Assembly (NCBI RefSeq): GCF_050410795.1 | Contig: NZ_CP191258.1 | Coordinates: forward strand, 992,001 to 1,056,000 | Direction of reading: 5' to 3' | Length of the DNA stretch: 64,000 nt | Source of the DNA: Fontivita pretiosa | GTDB lineage: Bacteria > Planctomycetota > Phycisphaerae > Tepidisphaerales > Tepidisphaeraceae | Program-made: the position numbers and the translations under genes | The notes under the pieces: model-generated | What the model was told of the DNA's origin: nothing | The model's input: only the letters and a program-made list of their open reading frames with translations | Database searches by the model: none | In this document: positions 1 through 8,583 of the stretch, piece after piece | Position numbering within the stretch: position 1 is the first letter of the stretch | Layout of the letters: each line of letters starts with the position of its first letter

Positions 1-1341
1 ATTCGGCGCCAGCGTCATCCCCAGCAACCCGCGATCCCAGAAATTGTGCACGTTGGTTCGCAGGTCGGCGAAGATGGTCGGCGTGGTGTCGCTCAGGCTG
101 TCGAAAACCTTGATCACCCCGCGCTTTTCCGCCACGAACACGCGCCCATCCGGCGAGAAGCGAAGCGTTGTGGGCTCGATCAGCCCGCTGAACACGATAT
201 TGTCCTGGAATTGTGGCGTGCCGGTCGTGAACGCCCAGGTCAGATCCGCCGACAGCGGATTGCCCGATATGTCCTTCACTCCCGCGACGCCGCCCTTGAC
301 CTGCGCCGTGTAGTAGGCGTTGGGGAACGACGTCAGATTGTTCTGCGGATCCAGCGTCGCAACACGGGTCGCTGCATTGTATGTGACGCTGGCCGACACC
401 ACGTTTGCATTCGGGTCGCGCAGGACGATCGTGCTGCTGGTGATGCTCGCCGGGTCCATCGGCTCGTTGAACGTCACCGTGATGTTCGTCGTCAGAGCCA
501 CGTTGGCCGCCCCGTTGCGCGGCGTGACGGCGGTGATCGCGGGCGAAGTGGTGTCCGATCCGCCCTGGCTGACCGGACTGTTCATATCCTGCTGGATCTC
601 CGACGGCGCCAGCGCGCGGTTGTAGATCCGTACTTCGTCAATGATCCCCTGGAAGAATTCCCCCCAGATGCTGTTACCCCCGATCCGCAGCGCCCCGGTG
701 GAGGCGGGGATCGACCCGGCCACCGCCAGGGCGGCGGCCTCGGCACCGTTGATGTACAGCCGAAGCGTCACACCGTCGTACGTGCCCGCCAGGTGCGTCC
801 ACACGTTCGCCGACAACGTCGGTCCCTCCGCCGTGCGGTTGATGCCTCCGACGAATACGTTGGCTTCCGGCGCGCCGCGCCAGTTTCGCGCGTACAGGTT
901 GTAGATGTCCACATTGCTGCCTTCCTTGATGATCACATCCCGCACACCCGTTGTCGCCGTCGGGAAAACCCACGCCTCCAGCGTCATGCCGGTGCTCAGG
1001 TCCAGGGACGCCGCATCATTCACCGTCACGTAATTTGAAGTGCCGTTGAAGCTCAGCGCATTGCCGAAGCGCCCGCTGGTGGTCCAGGTGGCGCCGTTGA
1101 CCGCGCCGGTGTTGTTGTTTCCCGACACATCAGCCGTCGTCGTTGCCCCGGCGCCTTCCTCGAATCCGTACGCTGCCACCAGACCCACCGCCAACAGCAG
1201 CCGCGACTCCAGCGTTTCCACGCGCGATGCTGCTCTGACGCCCGACATCATGGCCCCACCACGCCCGGCCCTGCGGCGCCGAGTGCAATCCGACCCTGCG
1301 GCGATGCGACCTGCACCGCCAAGATTTCCTTGCGACGCCAT
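1..1341 (-). CDS. LEPR-XLL surface protein: LamG + Ig-like + glucose-dehydrogenase-like (partial, C-terminus off window)
   Basis: The frame is open to the left edge, so 447 residues of a longer secreted or surface protein are visible. I start at an ATG with GGAGGT four bases upstream; an ATG-ATG pair 30 codons in is an alternative. Residues 41-51 read VETLESRLLLA, the planctomycete LEPR-XLL signature. Next comes a LamG/concanavalin-like domain (about 55-235, with GFEEG, TLEAWV and HLAGTYDG), then a bacterial Ig-like SbsA/Big_5 segment (about 250-350, AVTPRNGAANV and FNEPMDP). The visible end (from about 355) starts a PQQ glucose/sorbosone dehydrogenase-like propeller (LIEPTTLRFSPDGRVFVAEKRG). 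It lies 102 bases downstream of the polysaccharide operon on the same strand, so co-transcription is possible but not shown. The domain calls are by motif, and enzyme activity is unproven. Confidence 0.8.
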   Translation of the reverse strand, partial: MASQGNLGGAGRIAAGSDCTRRRRAGRGGAMMSGVRAASRVETLESRLLLAVGLVAAYGFEEGAGATTTADVSGNNNTGAVNGATWTTSGRFGNALSFNGTSNYVTVNDAASLDLSTGMTLEAWVFPTATTGVRDVIIKEGSNVDIYNLYARNWRGAPEANVFVGGINRTAEGPTLSANVWTHLAGTYDGVTLRLYINGAEAAALAVAGSIPASTGALRIGGNSIWGEFFQGIIDEVRIYNRALAPSEIQQDMNSPVSQGGSDTTSPAITAVTPRNGAANVALTTNITVTFNEPMDPASITSSTIVLRDPNANVVSASVTYNAATRVATLDPQNNLTSFPNAYYTAQVKGGVAGVKDISGNPLSADLTWAFTTGTPQFQDNIVFSGLIEPTTLRFSPDGRVFVAEKRGVIKVFDSLSDTTPTIFADLRTNVHNFWDRGLLGMTLAPN

Positions 1342-1443
1342 CTGGACCTCCAATCGATGTGTGAATGAGCCAGCCTGATGCCAGCTCTTGTGATGAATAG
1401 CAACCGTGACCTGTGAATGCCCTTGGCGGTCCTTCGCTGCCGC

Positions 1444-2376
1444 CTAGGCGTTCGTGTACTGGTTACGCCGGATGATCTGGTATCCCCGGATCAGCTCCGC
1501 AACACCCGCATCCAGCCCGATTGTCGTGCGATATCCAGTGGACTCGATCCGGCGATTGCTTACCACGTAATTCCGCTGATCAGGATCCTTGCCCACCTCC
1601 GCCACAAGATACGTGAACGATGGAATGTATTTCTGGATCACCTGGCACAGCTCCCACTTGCTGATGTTGGCATCGCTCAGGCCAACGTTGTATGGCCGGC
1701 CCTTCATCTGCTCGTAGTGGTCCAGGGCATGTCTGAACGCGCGTGCGCCGTCGCGGACGTGCAGATAATTGCGCTTGAAGTGCGGCTCGAAGAGCACGAC
1801 GAACCGATCGACCACCGCGCGATACGTGAAATCGTTGACCAGCAGATCCAGGCGCATTCGCGGACTGGTGCCGAACAACGTCGCGAAGCGGAACGTCACG
1901 CAGTTGCCGCGGTCCAGCAGGTACTTCTCCAGCTCAACCTTCAGCCGCCCGTACAGCGAGATCGGTCGCAGCGGGGTGTCCTCGTCACACTCGATACTGG
2001 CCTGGCCGATCCCGTAGCCGCTGTTGGTCGAGGGGAACACGAGCATCTGCCGCGGGCTGAGCATATCGGCAAGCATGCGGACCGCATCGTAGTTGACGGT
2101 CTGCGCCGCGAACGGATCCCTGTCGCACGCCGGCGCGCCGGTCAGGCACGCCAGCGGAAGCACCGCGTCCGCCTGCGCCGCCAGCCCCGACATCAACCCC
2201 CGATCCCTCGCGTCCCCGCGCACGATCGTCAGCTTCGGATCGACGGTGCAGTCCAGCAGCGACGTCTGCCCGTACATGAAGTTGTCCACGACGGTGACAT
2301 CGTGCCCATCGGCAAGCAGTCCCGGCACCAGCACCGACCCGATGTACCCCGCCCCGCCGGTTACAAGAATCTTCAC
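1444..2376 (-). CDS. NAD-dependent epimerase/dehydratase (extended SDR)
   Basis: An extended short-chain dehydrogenase of about 310 residues that probably modifies a nucleotide-activated sugar. The N-terminal KILVTGGAGYIGS is the Rossmann TGxxGxxG loop, followed by an acidic residue after beta-2 (VVDNFMYG). The catalytic set is visible as the serine in PSTNSGYG and the YxxxK in SLYGRLK. I choose the GTG start at 2376, which has AGGAAA upstream; the frame can be extended six codons to a TTG at 2394. It is the last clear gene of the operon, directly after the heptose kinase, so a GDP-heptose 4-epimerase/dehydratase role is plausible but is inference from context. UDP-glucose 4-epimerase-like activity is the main alternative. 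Confidence 0.85.
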   Translation of the reverse strand: MKILVTGGAGYIGSVLVPGLLADGHDVTVVDNFMYGQTSLLDCTVDPKLTIVRGDARDRGLMSGLAAQADAVLPLACLTGAPACDRDPFAAQTVNYDAVRMLADMLSPRQMLVFPSTNSGYGIGQASIECDEDTPLRPISLYGRLKVELEKYLLDRGNCVTFRFATLFGTSPRMRLDLLVNDFTYRAVVDRFVVLFEPHFKRNYLHVRDGARAFRHALDHYEQMKGRPYNVGLSDANISKWELCQVIQKYIPSFTYLVAEVGKDPDQRNYVVSNRRIESTGYRTTIGLDAGVAELIRGYQIIRRNQYTNA

Positions 2377-2409
2377 CTCAGATTTCCTTTCCAACCCGGA
2401 ATTTCAGGC

Positions 2410-3477
2410 TCATTCCACCCGATTCACTTCCAGTTCGCGAAATGGCCTGATCGTCTGCGAAGCCCGCGACTGCTCGACCGCCGAGTAATCCTGATCGGGT
2501 TCGTAATAGATGATCTGGCTGCCGGAGAACTCGAACTTGAACGGCACGTGGATCAGCTCGGTCAGTTCGGCGCGGACGTCATCCTGCCTGCGCGGCTCGA
2601 CGAACAGCAGCAGGAATCCACCGCCCCCGGCGCCGGTGAGCTTGCCGCCGATGGCGCCGGCGGCGCGGGCGCGGTGGTAAAGCGTGTCCACCTCGTTGTT
2701 GGAGACCGTCGCGCTTAAGCTGCGCTTGGTCTGCCACGCCTCGTGCAGCAGCTCTCCGAAGCACCGAAGGTCCTGCCCCCCGTTCAGTACATTCAACCCC
2801 TCGTCCACAAGATCCTTCATGATCCGCAATTGCCTTTTGCGGTCCTCGATGCCGTTCAGGTACGTCTCTGCGATGTTCGCCGCCGTACGCTTGATCCCCG
2901 TGTAAAAGAGCATCAGGTGCGAATTGAACTCGCTCATCCGCTGCGGTGAGATGGTCACCGGTCGCACCGAGATCTCGCCATTGGTGTGGAACAGCACGTG
3001 ATTCAATCCCCCGTACGCCGCCTGCACCTGGTCCTGCGATCCCACCGCCTCCTTAAGCACTTCCTGTTCCAGGTGGATGCTCTCGGCGGCCAGTTGCTGC
3101 TTGCCGACCATCCGTCCCTGAAGCGCATGCACCGCGTGCAGCAGTCCAACGGTAAACGCCGAGCTGGAGCCCATGCCGCTTCGTGCCGGCAGGTCGGCAT
3201 CGTGATGAATCTCCACTCCGCGATCTACCTTCAGGTATCGCAGCACTTCGCGCGCCGCCGGATGCTTGATCTCCTCGATCCGGTTGCAGCATTCCATCTT
3301 CGAGTAGACGATCGAGATGCGATGCTCGTGGAACGGCGGCAGGTAGCGGCAGGTGATGTAGCCGTATTTGTCGATCGTGGTCGCCAGAACCGCCCCGCCG
3401 TGTTTGCGATACCACGCCGGATAATCCGTGCCGCCACCCAGAAACGATATGCGAAATGGCGTTCGGGCAATGATCAT
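2410..3477 (-). CDS. hddA: D-glycero-D-manno-heptose 7-phosphate kinase-like GHMP kinase
   Basis: GHMP-superfamily kinase of 355 residues. The N-terminus MIIARTPFRISFLGGGTDY is the substrate-side signature of HddA/fucokinase-like enzymes. The ATP loop is SGMGSSSAFTVG (about residue 100), and the C-terminal GHMP motif is GKLTGAGGGGF. HddA phosphorylates heptose 7-phosphate at C1 in the GDP-heptose route. The longer frame reaching back to 3840 overlaps the phosphatase gene and is not used, because the ATG at 3477 overlaps the preceding TGA (ATGA), a typical coupled start. The neighbours gmhB and hddC make the heptose assignment stronger than sequence alone. A fucose/GDP-fucose-type kinase is the alternative. 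Confidence 0.85.
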   Translation of the reverse strand: MIIARTPFRISFLGGGTDYPAWYRKHGGAVLATTIDKYGYITCRYLPPFHEHRISIVYSKMECCNRIEEIKHPAAREVLRYLKVDRGVEIHHDADLPARSGMGSSSAFTVGLLHAVHALQGRMVGKQQLAAESIHLEQEVLKEAVGSQDQVQAAYGGLNHVLFHTNGEISVRPVTISPQRMSEFNSHLMLFYTGIKRTAANIAETYLNGIEDRKRQLRIMKDLVDEGLNVLNGGQDLRCFGELLHEAWQTKRSLSATVSNNEVDTLYHRARAAGAIGGKLTGAGGGGFLLLFVEPRRQDDVRAELTELIHVPFKFEFSGSQIIYYEPDQDYSAVEQSRASQTIRPFRELEVNRVE

Positions 3478-4061
3478 AGTGGTAATCCCCGGTTGGCTGC
3501 CGCCGCACGCGCCGCGGGCTTGAGCAGCGTCTCGATGAGCGTGGCGGCTGCGGCAAGGTCGTCCACGACGTGATCCGGGCGGGCCAGTTCCGACACCGCA
3601 TACGCCGCTCCGTAGCCGCTGCGCACCAGAATGCTCCTGGCCCCGATCGCCCGACCAAGATCCACATCGCACGGCTTGTCGCCGATCATGAAGCTGTGGC
3701 TGGGCACGAACCCCAGCTCCATCGCCGCCGTCTGCACAAGCCCGGGGCGCGGCTTGCGACAATGGCACTGATCCTCCGGCCTGTGTGGACAGACGTAGAT
3801 GCCGTCCAGGAACACGCCGTGCCCCGCCAGCAACTGGCACATTCGCCGGTGGATCTGTTCCAGCCGCCCTTCATCGAAGTATCCGCGCCCGACTCCCGAC
3901 TGATTCGTGACCACAACCAGTCCCATCCCCATCGCCGACAGCCGCGCCAGCCCCTCGGCCGCTCCGGGCAGCAGCTCCACCTGATCAGGATCGGACAGGT
4001 AATTCCGCTCGACGATGATCGTCCCATCACGGTCCAGCAGCACGTATCGCGGCCTGTTCAT
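3474..4061 (-). CDS. gmhB: D-glycero-D-manno-heptose 1,7-bisphosphate phosphatase
   Basis: HAD-superfamily, histidinol-phosphatase-like enzyme of 195 residues, the usual GmhB length. Motif I is LLDRDGTII (nucleophile and acid aspartates), motif II is VVTNQSG, and motif IV is MIGDKPCDVDLG. A zinc-loop is visible in CPHRPEDQCHCRKP, with the Cys-His...Cys-His-Cys arrangement typical of GmhB. It removes the C7 phosphate of heptose 1,7-bisphosphate between the HddA and HddC steps. The ATG at 4061 starts 13 bases after the hddC stop, and its own stop overlaps the hddA start as ATGA. Confidence 0.9.
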   Translation of the reverse strand: MNRPRYVLLDRDGTIIVERNYLSDPDQVELLPGAAEGLARLSAMGMGLVVVTNQSGVGRGYFDEGRLEQIHRRMCQLLAGHGVFLDGIYVCPHRPEDQCHCRKPRPGLVQTAAMELGFVPSHSFMIGDKPCDVDLGRAIGARSILVRSGYGAAYAVSELARPDHVVDDLAAAATLIETLLKPAARAAAANRGLPL

Positions 4062-4074
4062 CGGGTTGGTAATC

Positions 4075-4800
4075 CTATCGGGAGATGCTCGCCACAAACT
4101 CGGCATTGGCACGTGCGTAGGCTTCCGGCACACCGATGTCCCACAGCCGCCCCTCGCTGCGAAAACCGTGCAATCCCTTGCCGATCCAGCTCGGGAAAAC
4201 CTGCCGCTCCAGCGACATCGCCTGACCCGCCGGAATCTGCGCAATCAGCTCACGCCGCAACAGGTAGATCCCGCCATTTACCCATCCCGGACCCTCGGTC
4301 TGCGCCTTCTCCATGAATCGCAGCACACGGCCATCGTCGTCCACCTGCACCCGGCCGTAGCGCCGTGTGTCCGTCACTTCAGTCAGCAGGATCGTCGCCG
4401 CCGACTCTCGCGCGGCGTGCCAGACCGCAAACGCGTCCAGCCGCGCGTCGCAGTACGAATCTCCGTTCAGCACCAGCACCGGATCGCTCAGGTCCAGCCT
4501 GCTCAGCGCCAGCCGAAGCGCTCCGGCGGTGCCCATCGGCTGCGGCTCCTGTGAATACTCCAGCGCGATCTTGCCGTGATACGAGCTGCCCAGCCGCTGC
4601 TGCACCTGCTCGCCCATAAACCCGCACAGCAGCACCGCGCGACGCACACCCTCCAGAACAAGCTGATCCAGCAGATACTCGATGAATGGCCGGCCGCTCA
4701 CCTCGGCCAGAACCTTGGGCCTGTCAGACACCACGCTGCGCAGCCGCGTGCCCAACCCTCCGGCCAGAATCGCCGCCGTCACCTCCGACAACTCGCTCAT
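4075..4800 (-). CDS. hddC: sugar-1-phosphate nucleotidyltransferase (GDP-heptose synthesis)
   Basis: Nucleotidyltransferase of 241 residues. Near the N-terminus it has the loop AAILAGGLGTRLRS, the lysine in DRPKVLAEV, and the metal-site VLNGDSYCD. It is single-domain without a C-terminal left-handed helix, as in HddC, which makes GDP-D-glycero-D-manno-heptose from heptose 1-phosphate. The adjacent gmhB and hddA support this over a generic mannose-1-phosphate guanylyltransferase. The ATG overlaps the TGA of the upstream aminotransferase (ATGA). The start at 4842 proposed by the open frame lies inside the aminotransferase gene and is not supported. Confidence 0.83.
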   Translation of the reverse strand: MSELSEVTAAILAGGLGTRLRSVVSDRPKVLAEVSGRPFIEYLLDQLVLEGVRRAVLLCGFMGEQVQQRLGSSYHGKIALEYSQEPQPMGTAGALRLALSRLDLSDPVLVLNGDSYCDARLDAFAVWHAARESAATILLTEVTDTRRYGRVQVDDDGRVLRFMEKAQTEGPGWVNGGIYLLRRELIAQIPAGQAMSLERQVFPSWIGKGLHGFRSEGRLWDIGVPEAYARANAEFVASISR

Positions 4801-5960
4801 GCTTCCGCCGCCACGTTGTTTGGCGCGCCCTTCCCGACACACTCCAGCAGACTACGGCAGATCCGTTGCACATCCTGGCGAGTCAATGTCGCGAACGTCG
4901 GCAGGTTCAGCCCGCGCGCCGCCAGCCGCTCTGCCACCGGAAACGCCCGTCCCGCGGCGGCCTGCTGATAAGGCGGGAGCTGATGCATCGGGTACACCAC
5001 CCTGCGGGTCTCGATGCCTTGCTGCTGAAGCTGCGACATCACCGCGTCGCGCGACGTGTCCAACTGTTCGCCCAGCACCGCCGTGAACATCCACCACACG
5101 TGCCGCGCCCAGGGCTTCTCCTGCTGCCAGGTGATCCCTTCCATGCCATCCAGTTCCTGGCGATACCACGACACGACCTCCCGCCGCCGCTGAAGCTGCC
5201 AGTCGATCCGCTCGATCTGCGCCAGTCCGATCGCAGCCTGGACGTTGGTCATCCGGTAGTTGTATCCCACCACCGGATGCCAGTAGCGCCGCTGCGGATC
5301 CATGCCGTGATTCTTCAGCAGCCGGATCTTCCGCGCCATCGCATCGTCGTTGGTCGTGACCATCCCCCCTTCGCCCGTCGAGATGATCTTGTTGCCGAAG
5401 AAGCTGAACGAGCCGATGTGACCGATCGACCCGACTCGCCGGCCATTCACCTGGGCGCCGTGCGCCTGGGCGGCGTCCTCCAGCACCCACAGGTTGTGCC
5501 TGGCCGCGATCCTCTGGATCGCCTCCATCTCCGCCGGATGGCCCGCCAGATGCACTGCGATGATCCCCCGCGTCCGCGGAGTGATCATCGCTTCGATCTG
5601 CCCGGGATCGATCGTCCAGGTCTGCGGATCCACATCCACAAAGACCGGCCTTGCGCCGCAGTAGACCACGGCGTTGGCGCTGGCGACGAACGTCAGCGTC
5701 GGCACGATCACTTCATCCTCCGGCTCCACCCCCAGCGCCAGCAGTGCCAGGTGCAGCGAGACCGTCCCGTTGCAGCAGGTGATCGCGTGCCTCACACCAC
5801 AGAACTCCGCAAAGGCCTGCTCGAACCGCTCGATGTACTGCCCGGTTGAGGAGATCCACTTCGTCTCCAGGCAATCCAGCACGTACTTCTGCTCGTTGCC
5901 GCCCAGTGTCGGCGCGGCCACGGGGATGAAACGCTGGTTGGTCGGATTGGAATCACTCAT
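4797..5960 (-). CDS. DegT/DnrJ/EryC1/StrS sugar aminotransferase
   Basis: PLP-dependent aminotransferase of 387 residues acting on a keto-sugar nucleotide. The PLP lysine sits in SFFGNKIISTGEGGM, a form found in GDP-perosamine synthase-type members. PTLTFVASANA, VLEDAAQAHGA and GYNYRMTNVQAAIG are further family blocks. It sits directly upstream of the heptose cassette and overlaps the glycosyltransferase before it by 8 bases. With the SDR at the operon end, an amino-deoxy sugar made from a GDP-linked precursor is a reasonable inference. Whether that sugar is perosamine-like or a heptose cannot be told from sequence. Confidence 0.9.
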   Translation of the reverse strand: MSDSNPTNQRFIPVAAPTLGGNEQKYVLDCLETKWISSTGQYIERFEQAFAEFCGVRHAITCCNGTVSLHLALLALGVEPEDEVIVPTLTFVASANAVVYCGARPVFVDVDPQTWTIDPGQIEAMITPRTRGIIAVHLAGHPAEMEAIQRIAARHNLWVLEDAAQAHGAQVNGRRVGSIGHIGSFSFFGNKIISTGEGGMVTTNDDAMARKIRLLKNHGMDPQRRYWHPVVGYNYRMTNVQAAIGLAQIERIDWQLQRRREVVSWYRQELDGMEGITWQQEKPWARHVWWMFTAVLGEQLDTSRDAVMSQLQQQGIETRRVVYPMHQLPPYQQAAAGRAFPVAERLAARGLNLPTFATLTRQDVQRICRSLLECVGKGAPNNVAAEA

Positions 5961-7374
5961 TTGCGATATTCGCCAGCGCGGCTGACGTGTTGCTTGATAG
6001 CCGCTCGGTCTGCGGCGCCGCAGAAGCGGGCGATCGATTCGGATAACGCATCCAGTCCCATTCCAGCAGCCAGCGGTCTTCGTCGTTCAGCGTCAGCCCC
6101 GCGGCGCGACGGTAAACAGCCCGGTATGCCCTGGCCGTGCGCTCCCAGTCAAAGTCCCTCACACGCCGATGGCCGCGCTCGATAAGTTGCCGGCGAAGCT
6201 CCGCATCGGTGCTCATTCGCGCGATCGCGTCGGCGATCGCCGAGACGCTCCTGGGGTCAAACAGCAGCCCGGCATCGCCGACCTGATCCGGCAACGCCGT
6301 GATGTCGGCACTGGCGACAGCAAGCCCTTCCTTCCACGCCTCGTGGATCGGGCAACTGTCCGCCTCGAACAGCGTCGGCAGGATCAGGAATTGCGCCAGC
6401 CGATACACCGCCCGAAGATCCTCTTCCGACACGAACCCCAGGAATCTCACCTGCGGCTCCAGCCGCAGCTCGCGCACCCGCTGCTCGATCTTCGGCCAGT
6501 GGAACGGATACTTCGACCCCGTGCATACCAGGTTCACCACCATCCCCCGGCGATCGCGCAGCTCCGCGATCGCCTCCAGCAGGCGAAGATGATTCTTGTG
6601 CGGCCAGGTCACCGCAGGGTAGAGCATGTACGTCTGCGGCAGCGACAGTCGCCGTCTGGCTTGTTCCAGCCGCTCGGGCTCCAGCGGCGGATAAAACTCC
6701 GTCGGCGGCGCCCAGGGAATGATCTGCACTTTCTGCGGGTCCAGACGATAGTGCCGCACAACGTCCTGCTTGATCCATTCCGAGCCGACCACCACCGTAT
6801 TCGCCAGCTCACAGGCCGTTCGATAGATCGTCTCGCGCAGCGCCAGATCCACAGGACTGAAAAACTGCGGGTAATGCAGGTGCTGCAAATCGTGCGGATT
6901 GTAGATCGTCGGCAGGGCGCAGAGCGTGAACGACTGCGTGGGAAAGTGCAGCACGTCGCACCCCAGACTCTCATACAGCCCGTCCGACACCGGCACGCTC
7001 GGCCACGCGGACTGCGGCGTGAGCCGACCAACCACGCGACGAATCATCTGCACCGTCGGCTTCAACGCCCGCCTCAGCCTCATCGACAATGGCTGGCTCC
7101 CATTGCGATGGGCCTGCCCATTGGTCTGCGCCCAGGGGCTTGCCCCTCTGCGAAGCTCGGCCCGGGTCCGAACCTGCTGATTCGCTCCGCAATACGGTTG
7201 GATCCAGTCACGCTGCTCGTTGCGTTCGGCGATCAGCAGGTATCGCTCCGGGCCGTCGAGCTGCCCCAGCGAGCGCACCAATCCCACGGTCGATTGCACG
7301 ATTCCGCCCGCAACGCCCGGCAGAACGTTGATCTCGATCGCGACTCGGATGGCCTGGTAGCCGTGCTCAGGCAT
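5953..7374 (-). CDS. glycosyltransferase family 4 (GT-B)
   Basis: Retaining GT-B glycosyltransferase of 473 residues acting in the cytoplasm on the growing lipid-linked glycan. The C-terminal half has the GT4 donor-site pattern (EADSCPIHEAWKEGLAV, then SADITALPDQVGDAGLLF), and mid-protein NTVVVGSEWIKQDVV is typical of WbaZ/RfaB-like enzymes. The N-terminus (IEINVLPGVAGGIVQ) is the glycine-rich acceptor loop. I use the ATG at 7374; a TTG two codons upstream is possible. Its stop overlaps the aminotransferase start. Acceptor and donor are not predictable. Confidence 0.88.
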   Translation of the reverse strand: MPEHGYQAIRVAIEINVLPGVAGGIVQSTVGLVRSLGQLDGPERYLLIAERNEQRDWIQPYCGANQQVRTRAELRRGASPWAQTNGQAHRNGSQPLSMRLRRALKPTVQMIRRVVGRLTPQSAWPSVPVSDGLYESLGCDVLHFPTQSFTLCALPTIYNPHDLQHLHYPQFFSPVDLALRETIYRTACELANTVVVGSEWIKQDVVRHYRLDPQKVQIIPWAPPTEFYPPLEPERLEQARRRLSLPQTYMLYPAVTWPHKNHLRLLEAIAELRDRRGMVVNLVCTGSKYPFHWPKIEQRVRELRLEPQVRFLGFVSEEDLRAVYRLAQFLILPTLFEADSCPIHEAWKEGLAVASADITALPDQVGDAGLLFDPRSVSAIADAIARMSTDAELRRQLIERGHRRVRDFDWERTARAYRAVYRRAAGLTLNDEDRWLLEWDWMRYPNRSPASAAPQTERLSSNTSAALANIANE

Positions 7375-7389
7375 GCTCAACCGCCCGTA

Positions 7390-8583
7390 TCAGTCTGGAA
7401 CGCAGACCTCTGGCCGCCGCGACGCCGCCACTACCCCGCCACGCGCGCTCAGCAGCCGTATCGCCCACTGGTTGTGCCGCGCTCGCCGCCGCATCGACTC
7501 CACGCGACACTTCAGCTCACTCAGCAGCTCAGTCTCATCAGGCTCCCCAAGCGCACGCGATAACTGTGCCACAAGAATATCCGCCTCGAGCTCCGCCGGA
7601 AGCACGCTCAGCGCCCAATCCAGATCCCAGCACAGATCCGCCACCTTGTCCGACCGCTTGATCGCTACAAACGGCACACCCTGAATCGCGCTGAACAGGC
7701 AGAAGTGGTACCGCATGCTGATCGTCAGGTCGCAGCAGGCGATAATCGACATCATCTGCCGCGGCGAGAAGTACACCGCCGGAGCAATTGCCGCGCGATC
7801 CGCGCGGCTCATCCGGCACATCACCCGGCGCGCCGCCGATAGATCGAAGACCTCCTCATCCCGAATCTCGTTGGCCAAAAACAGCACACGCGCCTCGTGC
7901 TTCTCGACGATCGCGTCCAGGGCGACGGCGATCTGCTGCGCGATCCGCGGCTGCTGATCGAAAACGTGGTTCTCGTTTACCAGGTTGACCCCGATCAGCC
8001 GGCGGGAATCGGCGGCATCGATCCCCCACTCCCGGAGCTGCCCCCGTCCGAAATGAGCAGCCGACGGGTCGATCAGCCACGCCAGATCAGCCGCCACCAT
8101 GATCGCCTCGGGCGAGGCGCCGTATTCGATCAGTCTCTCGCGGTCATGCTCGCTGCGCACGCTCCAGCATCGCGCTCGCGGCACGATCTCGTGCCTGACG
8201 ATCCGTACCGACTGCGGACTTCGCAGCGTCTCGGTCCCGATGCCGACGAACCCAAGCGGCACTTTCCACCGATCCACAGATTGCACCAGCGGAGTCAGCT
8301 CGCACAGTGGCCAGTCACCCAGTACATCCATGATCGGGGTGCCGCCGACAATCGCGTGCGCATCGGCCCTGAGCTTGGCCAGCCACCGCCGCGGGTCATG
8401 ACCGACGGTGCGGAAGTACCCGAACGCCGGCTCCACACGCGCGGTGTGCGAGGGATTGCGGCTGGCCACCGACGCCTGCGCGCTCTCCCCCATCCACTGC
8501 AGCAGCGCCGCAAAGCCCTGGAGCGTCGCCTCGTCTCCGATGTTCCCGCTGCCGTAAAAGCCGAAGGGCACGACGATTCGCAT
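7390..8583 (-). CDS. polysaccharide pyruvyl transferase family protein
   Basis: 397-residue member of the CsaB/WcaK/AmsJ pyruvyl transferase family, which adds ketal-linked pyruvate from PEP to a sugar of a surface glycan. The N-terminal FGFYGSGNIGDEATL and the C-terminal DLTISMRYHFCLFSAIQGVPFV are the family signatures (GNxGDE and the S-x-R-x-H block). The start codon shares one base with the stop of the upstream methyltransferase (TGATG), so translation is probably coupled. Placement next to Wzt makes a terminal decoration recognised by the exporter conceivable; that is inference. Confidence 0.87.
   Translation of the reverse strand: MRIVVPFGFYGSGNIGDEATLQGFAALLQWMGESAQASVASRNPSHTARVEPAFGYFRTVGHDPRRWLAKLRADAHAIVGGTPIMDVLGDWPLCELTPLVQSVDRWKVPLGFVGIGTETLRSPQSVRIVRHEIVPRARCWSVRSEHDRERLIEYGASPEAIMVAADLAWLIDPSAAHFGRGQLREWGIDAADSRRLIGVNLVNENHVFDQQPRIAQQIAVALDAIVEKHEARVLFLANEIRDEEVFDLSAARRVMCRMSRADRAAIAPAVYFSPRQMMSIIACCDLTISMRYHFCLFSAIQGVPFVAIKRSDKVADLCWDLDWALSVLPAELEADILVAQLSRALGEPDETELLSELKCRVESMRRRARHNQWAIRLLSARGGVVAASRRPEVCVPD

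Noticed and set aside
46..1038. 330-codon plus-strand frame at the left edge
   Set aside because: The minus strand there encodes clear LamG, Ig-like and propeller motifs; the plus frame has none.
2395..3840. 476-codon form of the heptose kinase
   Set aside because: The first 121 codons lie in the gmhB gene in another frame; ATG 3477 in an ATGA overlap starts the family motif.
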